Assembly: GCA_031178625.1 (NCBI GenBank)
Contig: JAPSIR010000003.1
Span: 6,424-45,471, forward strand
Direction: 5' to 3'
DNA from: Cellulomonas sp.
Lineage (GTDB): Bacteria; Actinomycetota; Actinomycetes; Actinomycetales; Cellulomonadaceae
DNA length: 39,048 bases
Part shown: positions 32,481 through 39,048 of the stretch, in pieces
Position numbering within the stretch: position 1 is the first letter of the stretch
Layout of the letters: every line of letters starts with the position of its first letter
The notes under the pieces: model-generated
Databases searched by the model: none
The model's input: only the letters and a program-made list of their open reading frames with translations
What the model was told of the DNA's origin: nothing
Made by a program: the position numbers and the translations under genes

Positions 32481-34550
32481 ATGGACCGAGAGACGGCCCG
32501 GGTGACGACGCCCCGGATCCGCACCGTGGCGCTGGTCGGCGCCGCGGGTGCCGGCAAGACGACCCTCACCGAGGCCCTCCTGCACCGTGCCGGGGTGCTC
32601 GGGCGCCCGGGACGCGTCGAGGACGGGACGACGGTGTGCGACCACGAGCCGGAGGAGGTCGCCCGCGGCGCGTCCCTCGCGCTCGGCGTCGCGCCGTTCC
32701 GGTGGACGTGCCCGGACGGCGGCACGTACGACGTGACGCTGCTGGACGCGCCCGGCTCGCTCGACTTCGCCGGGTGCGCCGACGCGGCGCTCGCGGCGGC
32801 GGACCTCGCGCTCGTCGTGGTGAGCGCGGTCGACGGCGTGCAGGCCGGGACGGTCCGGGCGTGGCGTGCCGCCGCGGCGGCGGGCGTGCCCCGCATGGTG
32901 GTCGTGACCAAGGAGGACAAGGCGCGCGCCGACTTCCGGCACGTGCTCGACGACCTGCGCGCCGCGTTCGGCGACGGGTTCGTGCCGCTCGAGCTGCCGC
33001 TGGGCGAGGAGTCCGCGTTCGCCGGCGTCGCGGACGTGCTCAGCGAGGACGGGTACGCGTACGGGCCGGACGGGCACCACCACGTCGAGCCGCTGCCGTC
33101 CGGCCTCGCCGCGGAGGAGCACCGCCTGCACGAGGAGGTGACCGAGGAGATCGTCGCGCACGACGACGAGCAGCTCGAGCGGTACCTCGGCGGCGAGGAG
33201 CCGACGGTGGACGAGCTCGAGCGGACGCTGGCGCACGAGGTCCGCGACGGCGAGGCGTTCCCCGTGCTCGTCGTCTCCGGCGTGACCGGGGTGGGCGTCG
33301 ACCGGCTGGCCGACCTGCTGTGCGAGCTCGGCCCCGGGCCGGCGGACCGGCGGGTGACCGTGCTGGCCGACGCGACGGAGGTGGAGGTCGCGGTCGACCC
33401 GGACGGGCCGGCGCTCGCGCACGCGTTCCGCACGGTCGCGGACCCGTTCGTCGGGCAGGTGACGCTGCTGCGGGTGCTGTCGGGCACGCTGCGGCCGGGG
33501 GACCGGCTGGTCAACGCGACGACGCGGACCGAGGAGCGCGTGCCGGGTCTGTTCCGCCTGCGCGGCAAGGAGCACCTGCCGGTCGAGGCGGCGCGCGCGG
33601 GCGAGGTCGTCGCCGTCGCGAAGCTCACCGGGACGCCGGCGGGCTCGCTGCTGGCGGCGAAGGGCAGCCCCGGCGTGCGGCTCGCGGCGCGGCCGCTGCC
33701 CGCGCGTCCGGCGGTGTACGGGCTGGTGCTGGAGCCCGTCACGCAGTCGGACGACGACCGCCTGCCCGCCGCGCTGGCGCGGCTGGTCGCGGAGGACCCG
33801 ACGCTCGCGGTGGACCGGGCCGGGGACCGGACGGTGCTGCGCGGGCTGGGGGACACGCACCTGGTGGTCGCGCTGGAGCGGCTCGCGCGCGTGTTCGGGG
33901 TGCACGTGGCGACGGCGCCCGTGCCGGTCGGGTACCGGGAGACCGCCGCGCGGGCGGTCGAGGTCGAGGGCAAGGTGAAGAAGCAGTCGGGCGGGCACGG
34001 GCAGTTCGCCGTCGTGCGGCTGCGGGTGTCGCCGCTGCCCGCGGGGTCGGGCGTCGAGGTCGTCGACGAGGTCGTCGGCGGGGCGATCCCGCGCGGGTAC
34101 CTGCCGGCCGTCGAGCGGGGCGTGCGGGAGGCCGCGGCGGCGGGCGGGCCGCACGGGTTCCCGGTGGTGGACGTGCGCGTCGAGGTCGTCGACGGCAAGG
34201 CGCACTCGGTGGACTCGTCGGACATGGCGTTCCGCACGGCGGCGTCGATTGGGCTGAAGGAGGCGCTCGCGGCCGCGGGCACGGTGGTGCTCGAGCCGGT
34301 CAGCCGCGTGCGCGTCACCGTGCCGTCGGCCGTGCAGGGCGACGTGATGAGCGACCTGTCGTCGCGCCGCGGGCGCATCACCGACACGGCGCCCGGCGCC
34401 GACGGCGAGGTCGTCGTCGAGGCGACGGTGCCCGAGGCGGAGCTGGCCCGCTACGTGCTGGACCTGCGCTCGCTCACCGGCGGGCGCGGCGACCTCACCG
34501 TCGCGCCCGACCACTACGAGCCCTGCCCGGAGCACCTCGTCACGGCGTGA
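32481..34550 (+). CDS. Elongation factor G-like protein (EF-G2 type)
   Basis: 689 residues from ATG 32481 with GGGAGG upstream. All EF-G domains are present in order: GTPase (1-280), domain II (about 293-375), III, IV (about 480-590, with the strand GKVKKQSGGHGQFAVV) and V. GTPase motifs differ from true EF-G: G1 is GAAGAGKTT (20-28) rather than AHIDAGKTT, G3 is DAPGS (89-93) with Ser93 in place of the catalytic His of DTPGH, and G4 is TKED (143-146) for NKxD. Actinobacterial EF-G2 paralogues share such changes, and a mycobacterial one has been reported to bind GTP without ribosome-stimulated hydrolysis. It is not the housekeeping EF-G; its role is unknown. Confidence 0.92.
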   Translation: MDRETARVTTPRIRTVALVGAAGAGKTTLTEALLHRAGVLGRPGRVEDGTTVCDHEPEEVARGASLALGVAPFRWTCPDGGTYDVTLLDAPGSLDFAGCADAALAAADLALVVVSAVDGVQAGTVRAWRAAAAAGVPRMVVVTKEDKARADFRHVLDDLRAAFGDGFVPLELPLGEESAFAGVADVLSEDGYAYGPDGHHHVEPLPSGLAAEEHRLHEEVTEEIVAHDDEQLERYLGGEEPTVDELERTLAHEVRDGEAFPVLVVSGVTGVGVDRLADLLCELGPGPADRRVTVLADATEVEVAVDPDGPALAHAFRTVADPFVGQVTLLRVLSGTLRPGDRLVNATTRTEERVPGLFRLRGKEHLPVEAARAGEVVAVAKLTGTPAGSLLAAKGSPGVRLAARPLPARPAVYGLVLEPVTQSDDDRLPAALARLVAEDPTLAVDRAGDRTVLRGLGDTHLVVALERLARVFGVHVATAPVPVGYRETAARAVEVEGKVKKQSGGHGQFAVVRLRVSPLPAGSGVEVVDEVVGGAIPRGYLPAVERGVREAAAAGGPHGFPVVDVRVEVVDGKAHSVDSSDMAFRTAASIGLKEALAAAGTVVLEPVSRVRVTVPSAVQGDVMSDLSSRRGRITDTAPGADGEVVVEATVPEAELARYVLDLRSLTGGRGDLTVAPDHYEPCPEHLVTA

Positions 34551-34569
34551 GCCGGGGTCGGGCGGGTGC

Positions 34570-34575
34570 CAGGAT
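34570..34575 (+). promoter_or_regulatory. -10 box of a leaderless promoter for the MazG-like gene
   Basis: CAGGAT ends six bases before ATG 34582, with no Shine-Dalgarno. The box lies 20 bases after the EF-G2 stop, so the small gene can be expressed on its own. Confidence 0.5.
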
Positions 34576-34581
34576 GCCGGG

Positions 34582-34935
34582 ATGGACGAGCCGGAGATCG
34601 CCGCGCTGACGCGGGCCGTGCGGGAGTTCAGCGCCGAGCGCGACTGGGAGCAGTTCCACGACCCGAAGTCGCTGCTGCTGGCGCTGGTCGGCGAGGTCGG
34701 CGAGCTCGCCGAGCTGTTCCAGTGGGTGCCGGCCGCCGAGGCGGTCGACCGGTTCTCCGCCGCCGACCGCCGCACGCGCGCCGCCGAGGAGATGGCGGAC
34801 GTCCTCGTCTACCTGGTCCGGCTCGCCGACGTGCTGGGCGTCGACCTGGGCGCCGCGGCCCGCGCCAAGCTGGCGTCGTCGCACCGGCGGTTCCCGTCCG
34901 ACGCCGTCCGCGGGGTCGCCCCCGACAAGCCCTGA
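34582..34935 (+). CDS. MazG-like nucleotide pyrophosphohydrolase
   Basis: 117 residues, single-domain. The metal-binding motif is complete: GEVGELAELFQW (Glu38, Glu41) and EEMADVLVYLVRLAD (Glu70, Asp73). DWEQFHDPKSLLLAL matches the dCTP pyrophosphatase-like (RS21-C6/iMazG) branch, which cleaves non-canonical or damaged nucleoside triphosphates to monophosphates for pool sanitation. It lies 31 bases after the EF-G2 gene and converges on the ABC permease gene across a large inverted repeat. Confidence 0.92.
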   Translation: MDEPEIAALTRAVREFSAERDWEQFHDPKSLLLALVGEVGELAELFQWVPAAEAVDRFSAADRRTRAAEEMADVLVYLVRLADVLGVDLGAAARAKLASSHRRFPSDAVRGVAPDKP

Positions 34936-35040
34936 CCGACGACCCGACCGGTCGAGCCCCGAACCGGCAGGCCGGCACGCCTCTGACGAGCTGCCCCTCC
35001 ACCCGCACGCGCTGCGCGCCGCCCGGCCGGCGGACACGGC

Positions 35041-35137
35041 GTGTCGGCACGGAGGAGGGGTTCCTTCCGCGGGCGTACGCACCACGTGCGTACACCGGGC
35101 GCACGCCCGCGGAAGACGTCCCCTCCGGCGCCGACAC
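35041..35137. repeat. 97-bp nested inverted repeat between convergent genes
   Basis: Four nested arms pair: GTGTCGGC with GCCGACAC (35041-35048/35130-35137), GGAGGGG with CCCCTCC (35054-35060/35120-35126), CTTCCGCGGGCG with CGCCCGCGGAAG (35064-35075/35104-35115), and an inner GTACGCAC-CAC-GTGCGTAC (35075-35093). Bases between the arms are short and unequal. The element lies between stops of genes running toward each other, so a bidirectional terminator is the simple reading, but its size and layered symmetry are unusual. Confidence 0.75.
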
Positions 35138-35172
35138 GCCGCCCCGACACGCCGTCCCGGCTCGCCGGCGCG

Positions 35173-37752
35173 CTACTCGGACGCGATCGCGTCCAGCACG
35201 CGCAGGCGCGACGCACGCGCCGCCGGCCACACGGCGGCGAGCACGCCCACCACGGCCGCCAGCAGCACCATCGTCAGCAGCTGCCCCCACGGCAGGACGA
35301 GCCGGTCGAGGCCGTCGTCGGCGTAGACACGCGGCATGACCGACGCCAGCCCCACGCCCACCGCGAGGCCGACGAGCGTCCCGAACACCGCCGTGAGCAC
35401 CGACTCGACCGTGACGGTCCCGGCCAGCTGCAGCCGGCCGAGCCCCACCGCGCGCAGCAGGCCGATCTCACGGGTGCGCTCGATGACCGACAGCGCCAGC
35501 GTGTTGACGATGCCGAGCACCGCGATCACGAGCGACAGCCCGAGCAGCGCGTAGAGGATGACGAGCAGCTGGTCGACCTGCGCCGCCATCGCGTCGACGA
35601 ACTCGTCGCGGTCCTGCACCGACACGACGACGTACGGCGCGACGGCGTCCGCCACGGCCACGCGCAGGTCGGTGCCGTCCGTGCCGGCGGCGGCGTCGAG
35701 GAACACCGTGTCGACCTGCACCTCGGGGGTCAGGGCGTCGAGGACGTCCCGCGTCACGATCAGCGGCGTGCCGAGCACCTGCGTGTCGATCACCGCCGCC
35801 ACGGTGAGCGTGCGCGCGCCGGTCGGCGTCGTCACGGTGACGTCGTCGCCGACGTGCCACTCGCCCTCCGCGACGCGGGTGTTGACGACCGCGGAGGCGT
35901 CGTCGAGGTCGTCGACGTCCCCCTCCTCGACGTCGACGAGCACCGCGCCGCCGAGCACGCCCGGCTCGAGCCCGACCACGGCGCCGCCCGCCGGGCCGTC
36001 GGCGGCCGCGTCGGCGTCCGCTCCCGGTGCCGCGGACACGCCCGCCGGCGTGAACGCCACCTCCGCCACGTCGCCCGCCGCGGGCAGCGCCCGCACGTCG
36101 TCGATCGCGCCCGCCGGGATCATGCCCGTCGCGGACCGCAGCACGAGGTCGGCGGACGTCGAGCTCTCGACGACGCGCACGAGCGACGCCTGCGCGGACG
36201 CCGCGATGACGGACACCGCGCCGACGAGCGCCATGCCGATGACCAGCGCCCCCGCCGTGGCGGCCGTGCGCCGCGGGTTGCGGGTGACGTTGCCGCGCGC
36301 GAGCCGCCCCATCGGCGGCAGCAGCCGCACGGCCGGGGCCGCGAGCACGCGCAGCGCGCCGCGGGCGACCGTCGGCGCCACCACGAGCACGCCCGCCAGC
36401 ACCGCCGCCGCACCGCCCCCGAGCAGGACCTCCGCGGCGTCCAGCGCCGGCCGCGCCGCCGCCGTCGCCACGGCCGCAGCCCCGAGCAGCAGGAGCGCCC
36501 CGCCCGCCCACGCGCGCCGCCGCAGCGAGCGCTCGGGCGCGCTGACGTCGCCGCGCATCGCCTCGACCGGTGGCACGAGGGCCGCAGTCCGTGCGGGGAC
36601 AGCTGCCGCGAGCGCCGACACCACCGTGCCGATCACCAGGCACAGCGCCACGGTGGCGCCCTCGAGCGGGACGTCGCCGGCGAGGTCCATGCCGACCCGC
36701 TCCAGCACGACCCGCAGCACCGAGACGAGGCCCAGCCCGCCCAGCACGCCGAGCGCCGCGCCGACCAGCCCGACGACGACGGCCTGCCCCACCACGACGG
36801 CGAACACCTGACCGGGCGACGCCCCCACGGCGCGCAGCAGCGCGAACTCGCGCACGCGCTGCCGCACCGACATCTGGAACGTGTTGGCGATGAGGAACGC
36901 CCCGACGAACAGCGAGACGAGCGCGAAGACCAGCAGGAACGTGGTGACGAACCCCAGCATCTGGTCGACGTCGGCCTGCAGGTCCGCCCGCAGCACCGAG
37001 CCCGTGAGGGCCTCGGCGTCGGCGCCGCCTGGCACGTCCGGCAGCGCCGCGGCGACGGCGGCGGTGAGCGCGTCCTCGTCCACGCCGCCCTGCGCGTACA
37101 CCGCGACGGTCGCGACCGTGCCGTCCGGGGCGTAGGTGGCCACGCCGGTGTCCCGGTCGAGGAAGACGAGCGTCGCGCCGGCGAGCGGCCCGCCGGCCGA
37201 CACCTCGCCCACGACCTCGACGTCCGTCACCGCACCGCCCAGGACGACGCGCGTGCGGTCGCCGACGGCGAGCCCGGAGGACGCGAGCGTCGCCTCCTCG
37301 AGCGCCACCTCGCCGGCCACCGCGGGCACGCGGCCGTCGACCACCTGCAGCGACGGGTCGCGCGGGTCGGTGGCGATGCCGATGCTCGGCGCCTGCGTGG
37401 ACTGCACCGCGGTGCCGTCGGCGCCGACGAGCACGACGGGGCCCGACACGTCCGGCAGCGCGAGGCGGACGCCGTCGACGTCCGCGAGGTCGTCCGCGAG
37501 CGTGAGCGGCACGGGCGTGCGCGCCTCGCCGACACCGCCGCTCGCACCCGCACCGCCGGGCAGCGGCTCGGCACCGCGGACGTACGCGTCCGCGGGCGCC
37601 TGCGCGTCCACGATCCCGTGGAACGTGTCGGACATCATCGTGCGCAGCGCGAACGTGCCCGCGACGAACGCGACGCCCAGCGCGACCGCCAGCACCGACA
37701 GCGCGAACCGCACGGCGTGCGCGCGCACGCCCCGGAGCGTGACCCGCAGCAT
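35173..37752 (-). CDS. FtsX-like ABC transporter permease (two-unit, MacB type)
   Basis: 859 residues from ATG 37752, sharing one base with the ATPase stop (TGATG). N-terminal membrane segment (about 10-36, RFALSVLAVALGVAFVAGTFALRT), a large extracellular MacB-like domain, then an FtsX block (LVSLFVGAFLIANTFQMSVRQRVREFALLRAVGASPGQVF). A second unit repeats the order, with NVTRNPRRTAATAGALVIGMALVGAVSV, another extracellular domain and a final FtsX block (VLGIVNTLALSVIERTREIGLLRAVGLGRLQL). Both 'E.ALLRAVGA/E.GLLRAVGL' helices contact the ATPase. Such pairs export or extract lipids, peptides or antibiotics; the substrate is unknown. The end abuts the nested inverted repeat. Confidence 0.93.
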   Translation of the reverse strand: MLRVTLRGVRAHAVRFALSVLAVALGVAFVAGTFALRTMMSDTFHGIVDAQAPADAYVRGAEPLPGGAGASGGVGEARTPVPLTLADDLADVDGVRLALPDVSGPVVLVGADGTAVQSTQAPSIGIATDPRDPSLQVVDGRVPAVAGEVALEEATLASSGLAVGDRTRVVLGGAVTDVEVVGEVSAGGPLAGATLVFLDRDTGVATYAPDGTVATVAVYAQGGVDEDALTAAVAAALPDVPGGADAEALTGSVLRADLQADVDQMLGFVTTFLLVFALVSLFVGAFLIANTFQMSVRQRVREFALLRAVGASPGQVFAVVVGQAVVVGLVGAALGVLGGLGLVSVLRVVLERVGMDLAGDVPLEGATVALCLVIGTVVSALAAAVPARTAALVPPVEAMRGDVSAPERSLRRRAWAGGALLLLGAAAVATAAARPALDAAEVLLGGGAAAVLAGVLVVAPTVARGALRVLAAPAVRLLPPMGRLARGNVTRNPRRTAATAGALVIGMALVGAVSVIAASAQASLVRVVESSTSADLVLRSATGMIPAGAIDDVRALPAAGDVAEVAFTPAGVSAAPGADADAAADGPAGGAVVGLEPGVLGGAVLVDVEEGDVDDLDDASAVVNTRVAEGEWHVGDDVTVTTPTGARTLTVAAVIDTQVLGTPLIVTRDVLDALTPEVQVDTVFLDAAAGTDGTDLRVAVADAVAPYVVVSVQDRDEFVDAMAAQVDQLLVILYALLGLSLVIAVLGIVNTLALSVIERTREIGLLRAVGLGRLQLAGTVTVESVLTAVFGTLVGLAVGVGLASVMPRVYADDGLDRLVLPWGQLLTMVLLAAVVGVLAAVWPAARASRLRVLDAIASE

Positions 37753-38513
37753 CAGAGCGCCGCGGCGGCCGGCGCGGCCGCCGTCCGCCGGGTCAGCGCG
37801 CCCAGCCGGTCGAGCACCGTGTCCGGCGTCGGGTCGGTGAGCTCGTCCACGACACGCCCGTCGGCGAGGAACAGCACGCGGTCGGCGTACGACGCCGCCG
37901 TCGGGTCGTGGGTGACCATGACGACGGACTGGCCGAGCTCGTCGACGGACCGGCGCAGGAACGACAGCACCTCGCGCGCCGACGCGGAGTCGAGGTTGCC
38001 CGTGGGCTCGTCGGCGAACACGACGGCCGGCTTGGTGACGAGCGCGCGGGCGCACGCGACGCGCTGCTGCTGCCCGCCGGAGAGCTCGGCCGGCTTGTGG
38101 CCGAGGCGGTCGGTGAGGCCGACGGCCTGCACCACCGCGTCGAGGTGCGCGCGGTCCACCGGGCGGCGCGCGATGTCGAGCGGCAGCGTGATGTTCTCCA
38201 GCGCGGTGAGCGTCGGCACGAGGTTGAACGCCTGGAAGACGAACCCGAGCCGGTCGCGGCGCAGGCGCGTCAGCCGGCGCTCGGACATCGCGCTGACCTC
38301 CTCGCCGTCGACGACGACGGTCCCGGACGTCGGCCGGTCGAGCCCGGCCATGCAGTGCATGAGCGTCGACTTGCCGGACCCGGAGGGGCCCATCGTCGCG
38401 GTGAGCCGTCCGCGTGCGAAGTCGACGTCGACGCCGTCGAGGGCGCGCACGGCGGTGTCGCCGCGTCCGTAGGTGCGGGTGAGCGCGCGGGCGCTCGCGA
38501 TCGGGGTCGTCAT
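37752..38513 (-). CDS. ABC transporter ATP-binding protein (LolD/MacB type)
   Basis: 253 residues from ATG 38513; ATG 38522 is in frame but overlaps the probable -10 box. Walker A GPSGSGKST (42-50), Q-loop FVFQAFNLVP, signature LSGGQQQR, Walker B VVFADEPTGNLD and H-loop VMVTHD are all intact. It pairs with the FtsX-like permease directly downstream. Compared with the ATPase at 10976 it has the standard signature, and no PadR gene is attached. A 19-bp-scale inverted repeat lies in the divergent gap upstream. Confidence 0.95.
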   Translation of the reverse strand: MTTPIASARALTRTYGRGDTAVRALDGVDVDFARGRLTATMGPSGSGKSTLMHCMAGLDRPTSGTVVVDGEEVSAMSERRLTRLRRDRLGFVFQAFNLVPTLTALENITLPLDIARRPVDRAHLDAVVQAVGLTDRLGHKPAELSGGQQQRVACARALVTKPAVVFADEPTGNLDSASAREVLSFLRRSVDELGQSVVMVTHDPTAASYADRVLFLADGRVVDELTDPTPDTVLDRLGALTRRTAAAPAAAAL

Positions 38514-38520
38514 GGGGTCC

Positions 38521-38526
38521 ATCCCA
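38521..38526 (-). promoter_or_regulatory. -10-like box of a leaderless start for the ATPase gene
   Basis: TGGGAT on the minus strand ends seven bases before ATG 38513. This favours that start over 38522. Confidence 0.4.
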
Positions 38527-38592
38527 GCGTCGGGGCGCGGTGTGTCACGTGACCATCGTCCCGCCGTCGGGGTGCCGCCGGCCATCGGTGAC

Positions 38593-38658
38593 GTCCCTGG
38601 TCAGGCCCCTGATCCGAGGTGCTCCGCGGCCCGGGGTGGGGGTGCCCCGACCAGGGAC
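38593..38658. repeat. Spaced inverted repeat in the divergent gap
   Basis: GTCCCTGGTC (38593-38602) is the exact inverse of GACCAGGGAC (38649-38658), 46 bases apart, and a small palindrome TCAGG-CC-CCTGA overlaps the left arm. The position between the ATPase gene and the small peptide gene would suit a two-site operator with looping, or a hairpin. Confidence 0.5.
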
Positions 38659-38795
38659 CTCCCTGAGGCGGGACCGGTCGGAACCCGGGTGCGGCCCGGG
38701 TCGGGCCCGGTGCCGCCGGGACCCCCGACGACCGGACGATGGACGTGGGCGGCCGGCCGGTCCGCCCGCACCGACCACGACCTCCGGAGGCCACC

Positions 38796-38990
38796 GTGCT
38801 CCCCCTCGCCCGGGCTGCCGCCGCCGCCGTCGCCGCCGTCATGCTCGGCGCCGGCCTGGCCCTCGCGACGGCCGCCGTCGACGACGCCTTCGCCCCCGTC
38901 GACCGCGACCTGACCGTCGCGTCGGCGGTCACCGAGGCCACCGACGCGGCGGCCGTCGCCGCCGAGGCGCGGCGGGCCGCCCGGCCCTGA
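38796..38990 (+). CDS. Small membrane or secreted peptide, unknown
   Basis: 64 residues from GTG 38796 with GGAGG at 38786-38790; the frame is open further but this start has the only good ribosome binding site. Residues 3-28 are a hydrophobic Ala-rich segment that can be a signal peptide or single membrane anchor (ARAAAAAVAAVMLGAGLALATAAV). The rest is Ala/Asp/Glu-rich and probably helical. I recognise no family. Its stop lies within a 21-bp tandem repeat. Confidence 0.65.
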   Translation: MLPLARAAAAAVAAVMLGAGLALATAAVDDAFAPVDRDLTVASAVTEATDAAAVAAEARRAARP

Positions 38991-39048
38991 CGGGCGTGCG
39001 CACCGTCCTGACGGGCGTGCGCACCGTCCTGACCGGCGTGCGCACCGT
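38988..39048 (+). repeat. 21-bp tandem repeat, at least 2.9 copies, running out of the window
   Basis: Units at 38988-39008, 39009-39029 and 39030-39048 (cut by the window edge) are identical except one G-to-C change in the third. The first unit contains the TGA of the small peptide gene. In another frame the array reads a seven-residue VRTVLTG repeat without a stop, so it may continue into a coding region beyond the window. Confidence 0.85.

Noticed and set aside
32439-34775. Long minus-strand frames opposite the EF-G2 gene
   Set aside because: Shadow of the codon bias of EF-G2; Arg/His/Val-rich text with no motif.
35041-38472. A 1143-codon open frame on the plus strand
   Set aside because: It lies antisense to the FtsX permease and ATPase genes, reads as Arg/His/Asp/Gln-rich low complexity, and begins inside the nested inverted repeat.
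1-39048. tRNA, rRNA, CRISPR array, insertion sequence or prophage
   Set aside because: None of their signatures was found on reading both strands; direct repeats present are short tandem duplications without spacers.

Overview
The window is very GC-rich DNA (codons almost all end in G or C) from an actinobacterium. Several features point to a Cellulomonas-like member of the Micrococcales: a secreted arabinanase with a CBM13 lectin module, LacI-type palindromic operators, an IdeR/DtxR iron box, an actinobacterial EF-G paralogue, F420-type luciferase-fold oxidoreductases, and many leaderless starts with a TAnnnT-like -10 box 6 to 8 bases before the start codon. The genus is an inference; no rRNA or other marker is present. 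I see no tRNA, CRISPR array, insertion sequence or phage gene.

Layout. 1-900: tail of an upstream gene and an ABC-2 permease overlapping it. 1025-4440: a five-repeat TIG-domain secreted protein, converging on two tandem paralogous secreted beta-helix-like proteins with a shared four-cysteine plan that I cannot assign to a known family. 4618-7542: MFS transporter, alpha/beta hydrolase (GTGA overlap) and a PPOX-fold flavoprotein. 7907-9460: soluble chemoreceptor with two near-identical GAF domains. 9513-12297: padR - ABC ATPase - FtsX-like permease operon on the minus strand, each junction overlapping by four bases, with an overlapping-palindrome operator upstream. 12458-13953: membrane-anchored PQQ-like propeller gene with a one-base frameshift. 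14046-15358: membrane protein plus YtrA-type GntR regulator.

15680-21323 is a minus-strand run: siderophore-interacting flavoprotein under an iron box, a collapsed Phd-VapC toxin-antitoxin locus, a VOC protein, a ferritin-like/VIT1 fusion transporter, an LLM oxidoreductase and a Gfo/Idh/MocA oxidoreductase. The first and fourth both concern iron. 21544-26558: Pr6Pr membrane protein, CBM13-GH43 arabinanase with two classes of operator, a membrane protein, and a NarL-type two-component pair. 26601-28266: CPBP protease-like membrane protein and an NmrA-like reductase. 28512-31234: flavin oxidoreductase translationally coupled to a GH13 alpha-glucan enzyme. 31383-34935: FKBP lipoprotein, EF-G-like GTPase with altered GTPase motifs, MazG-like pyrophosphohydrolase. 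35041-35137 is a large nested inverted repeat between convergent genes. 35173-38513: a second ABC ATPase/FtsX permease pair. The window closes with a 64-residue membrane/secreted peptide gene whose stop codon lies in a 21-bp tandem repeat.

The most novel-looking items are the tandem four-cysteine beta-helix proteins, the collapsed toxin-antitoxin gene with a retained operator-like palindrome, the dual-operator arabinanase promoter, the nested inverted repeat, and recurrent tandem repeats spanning stop codons.
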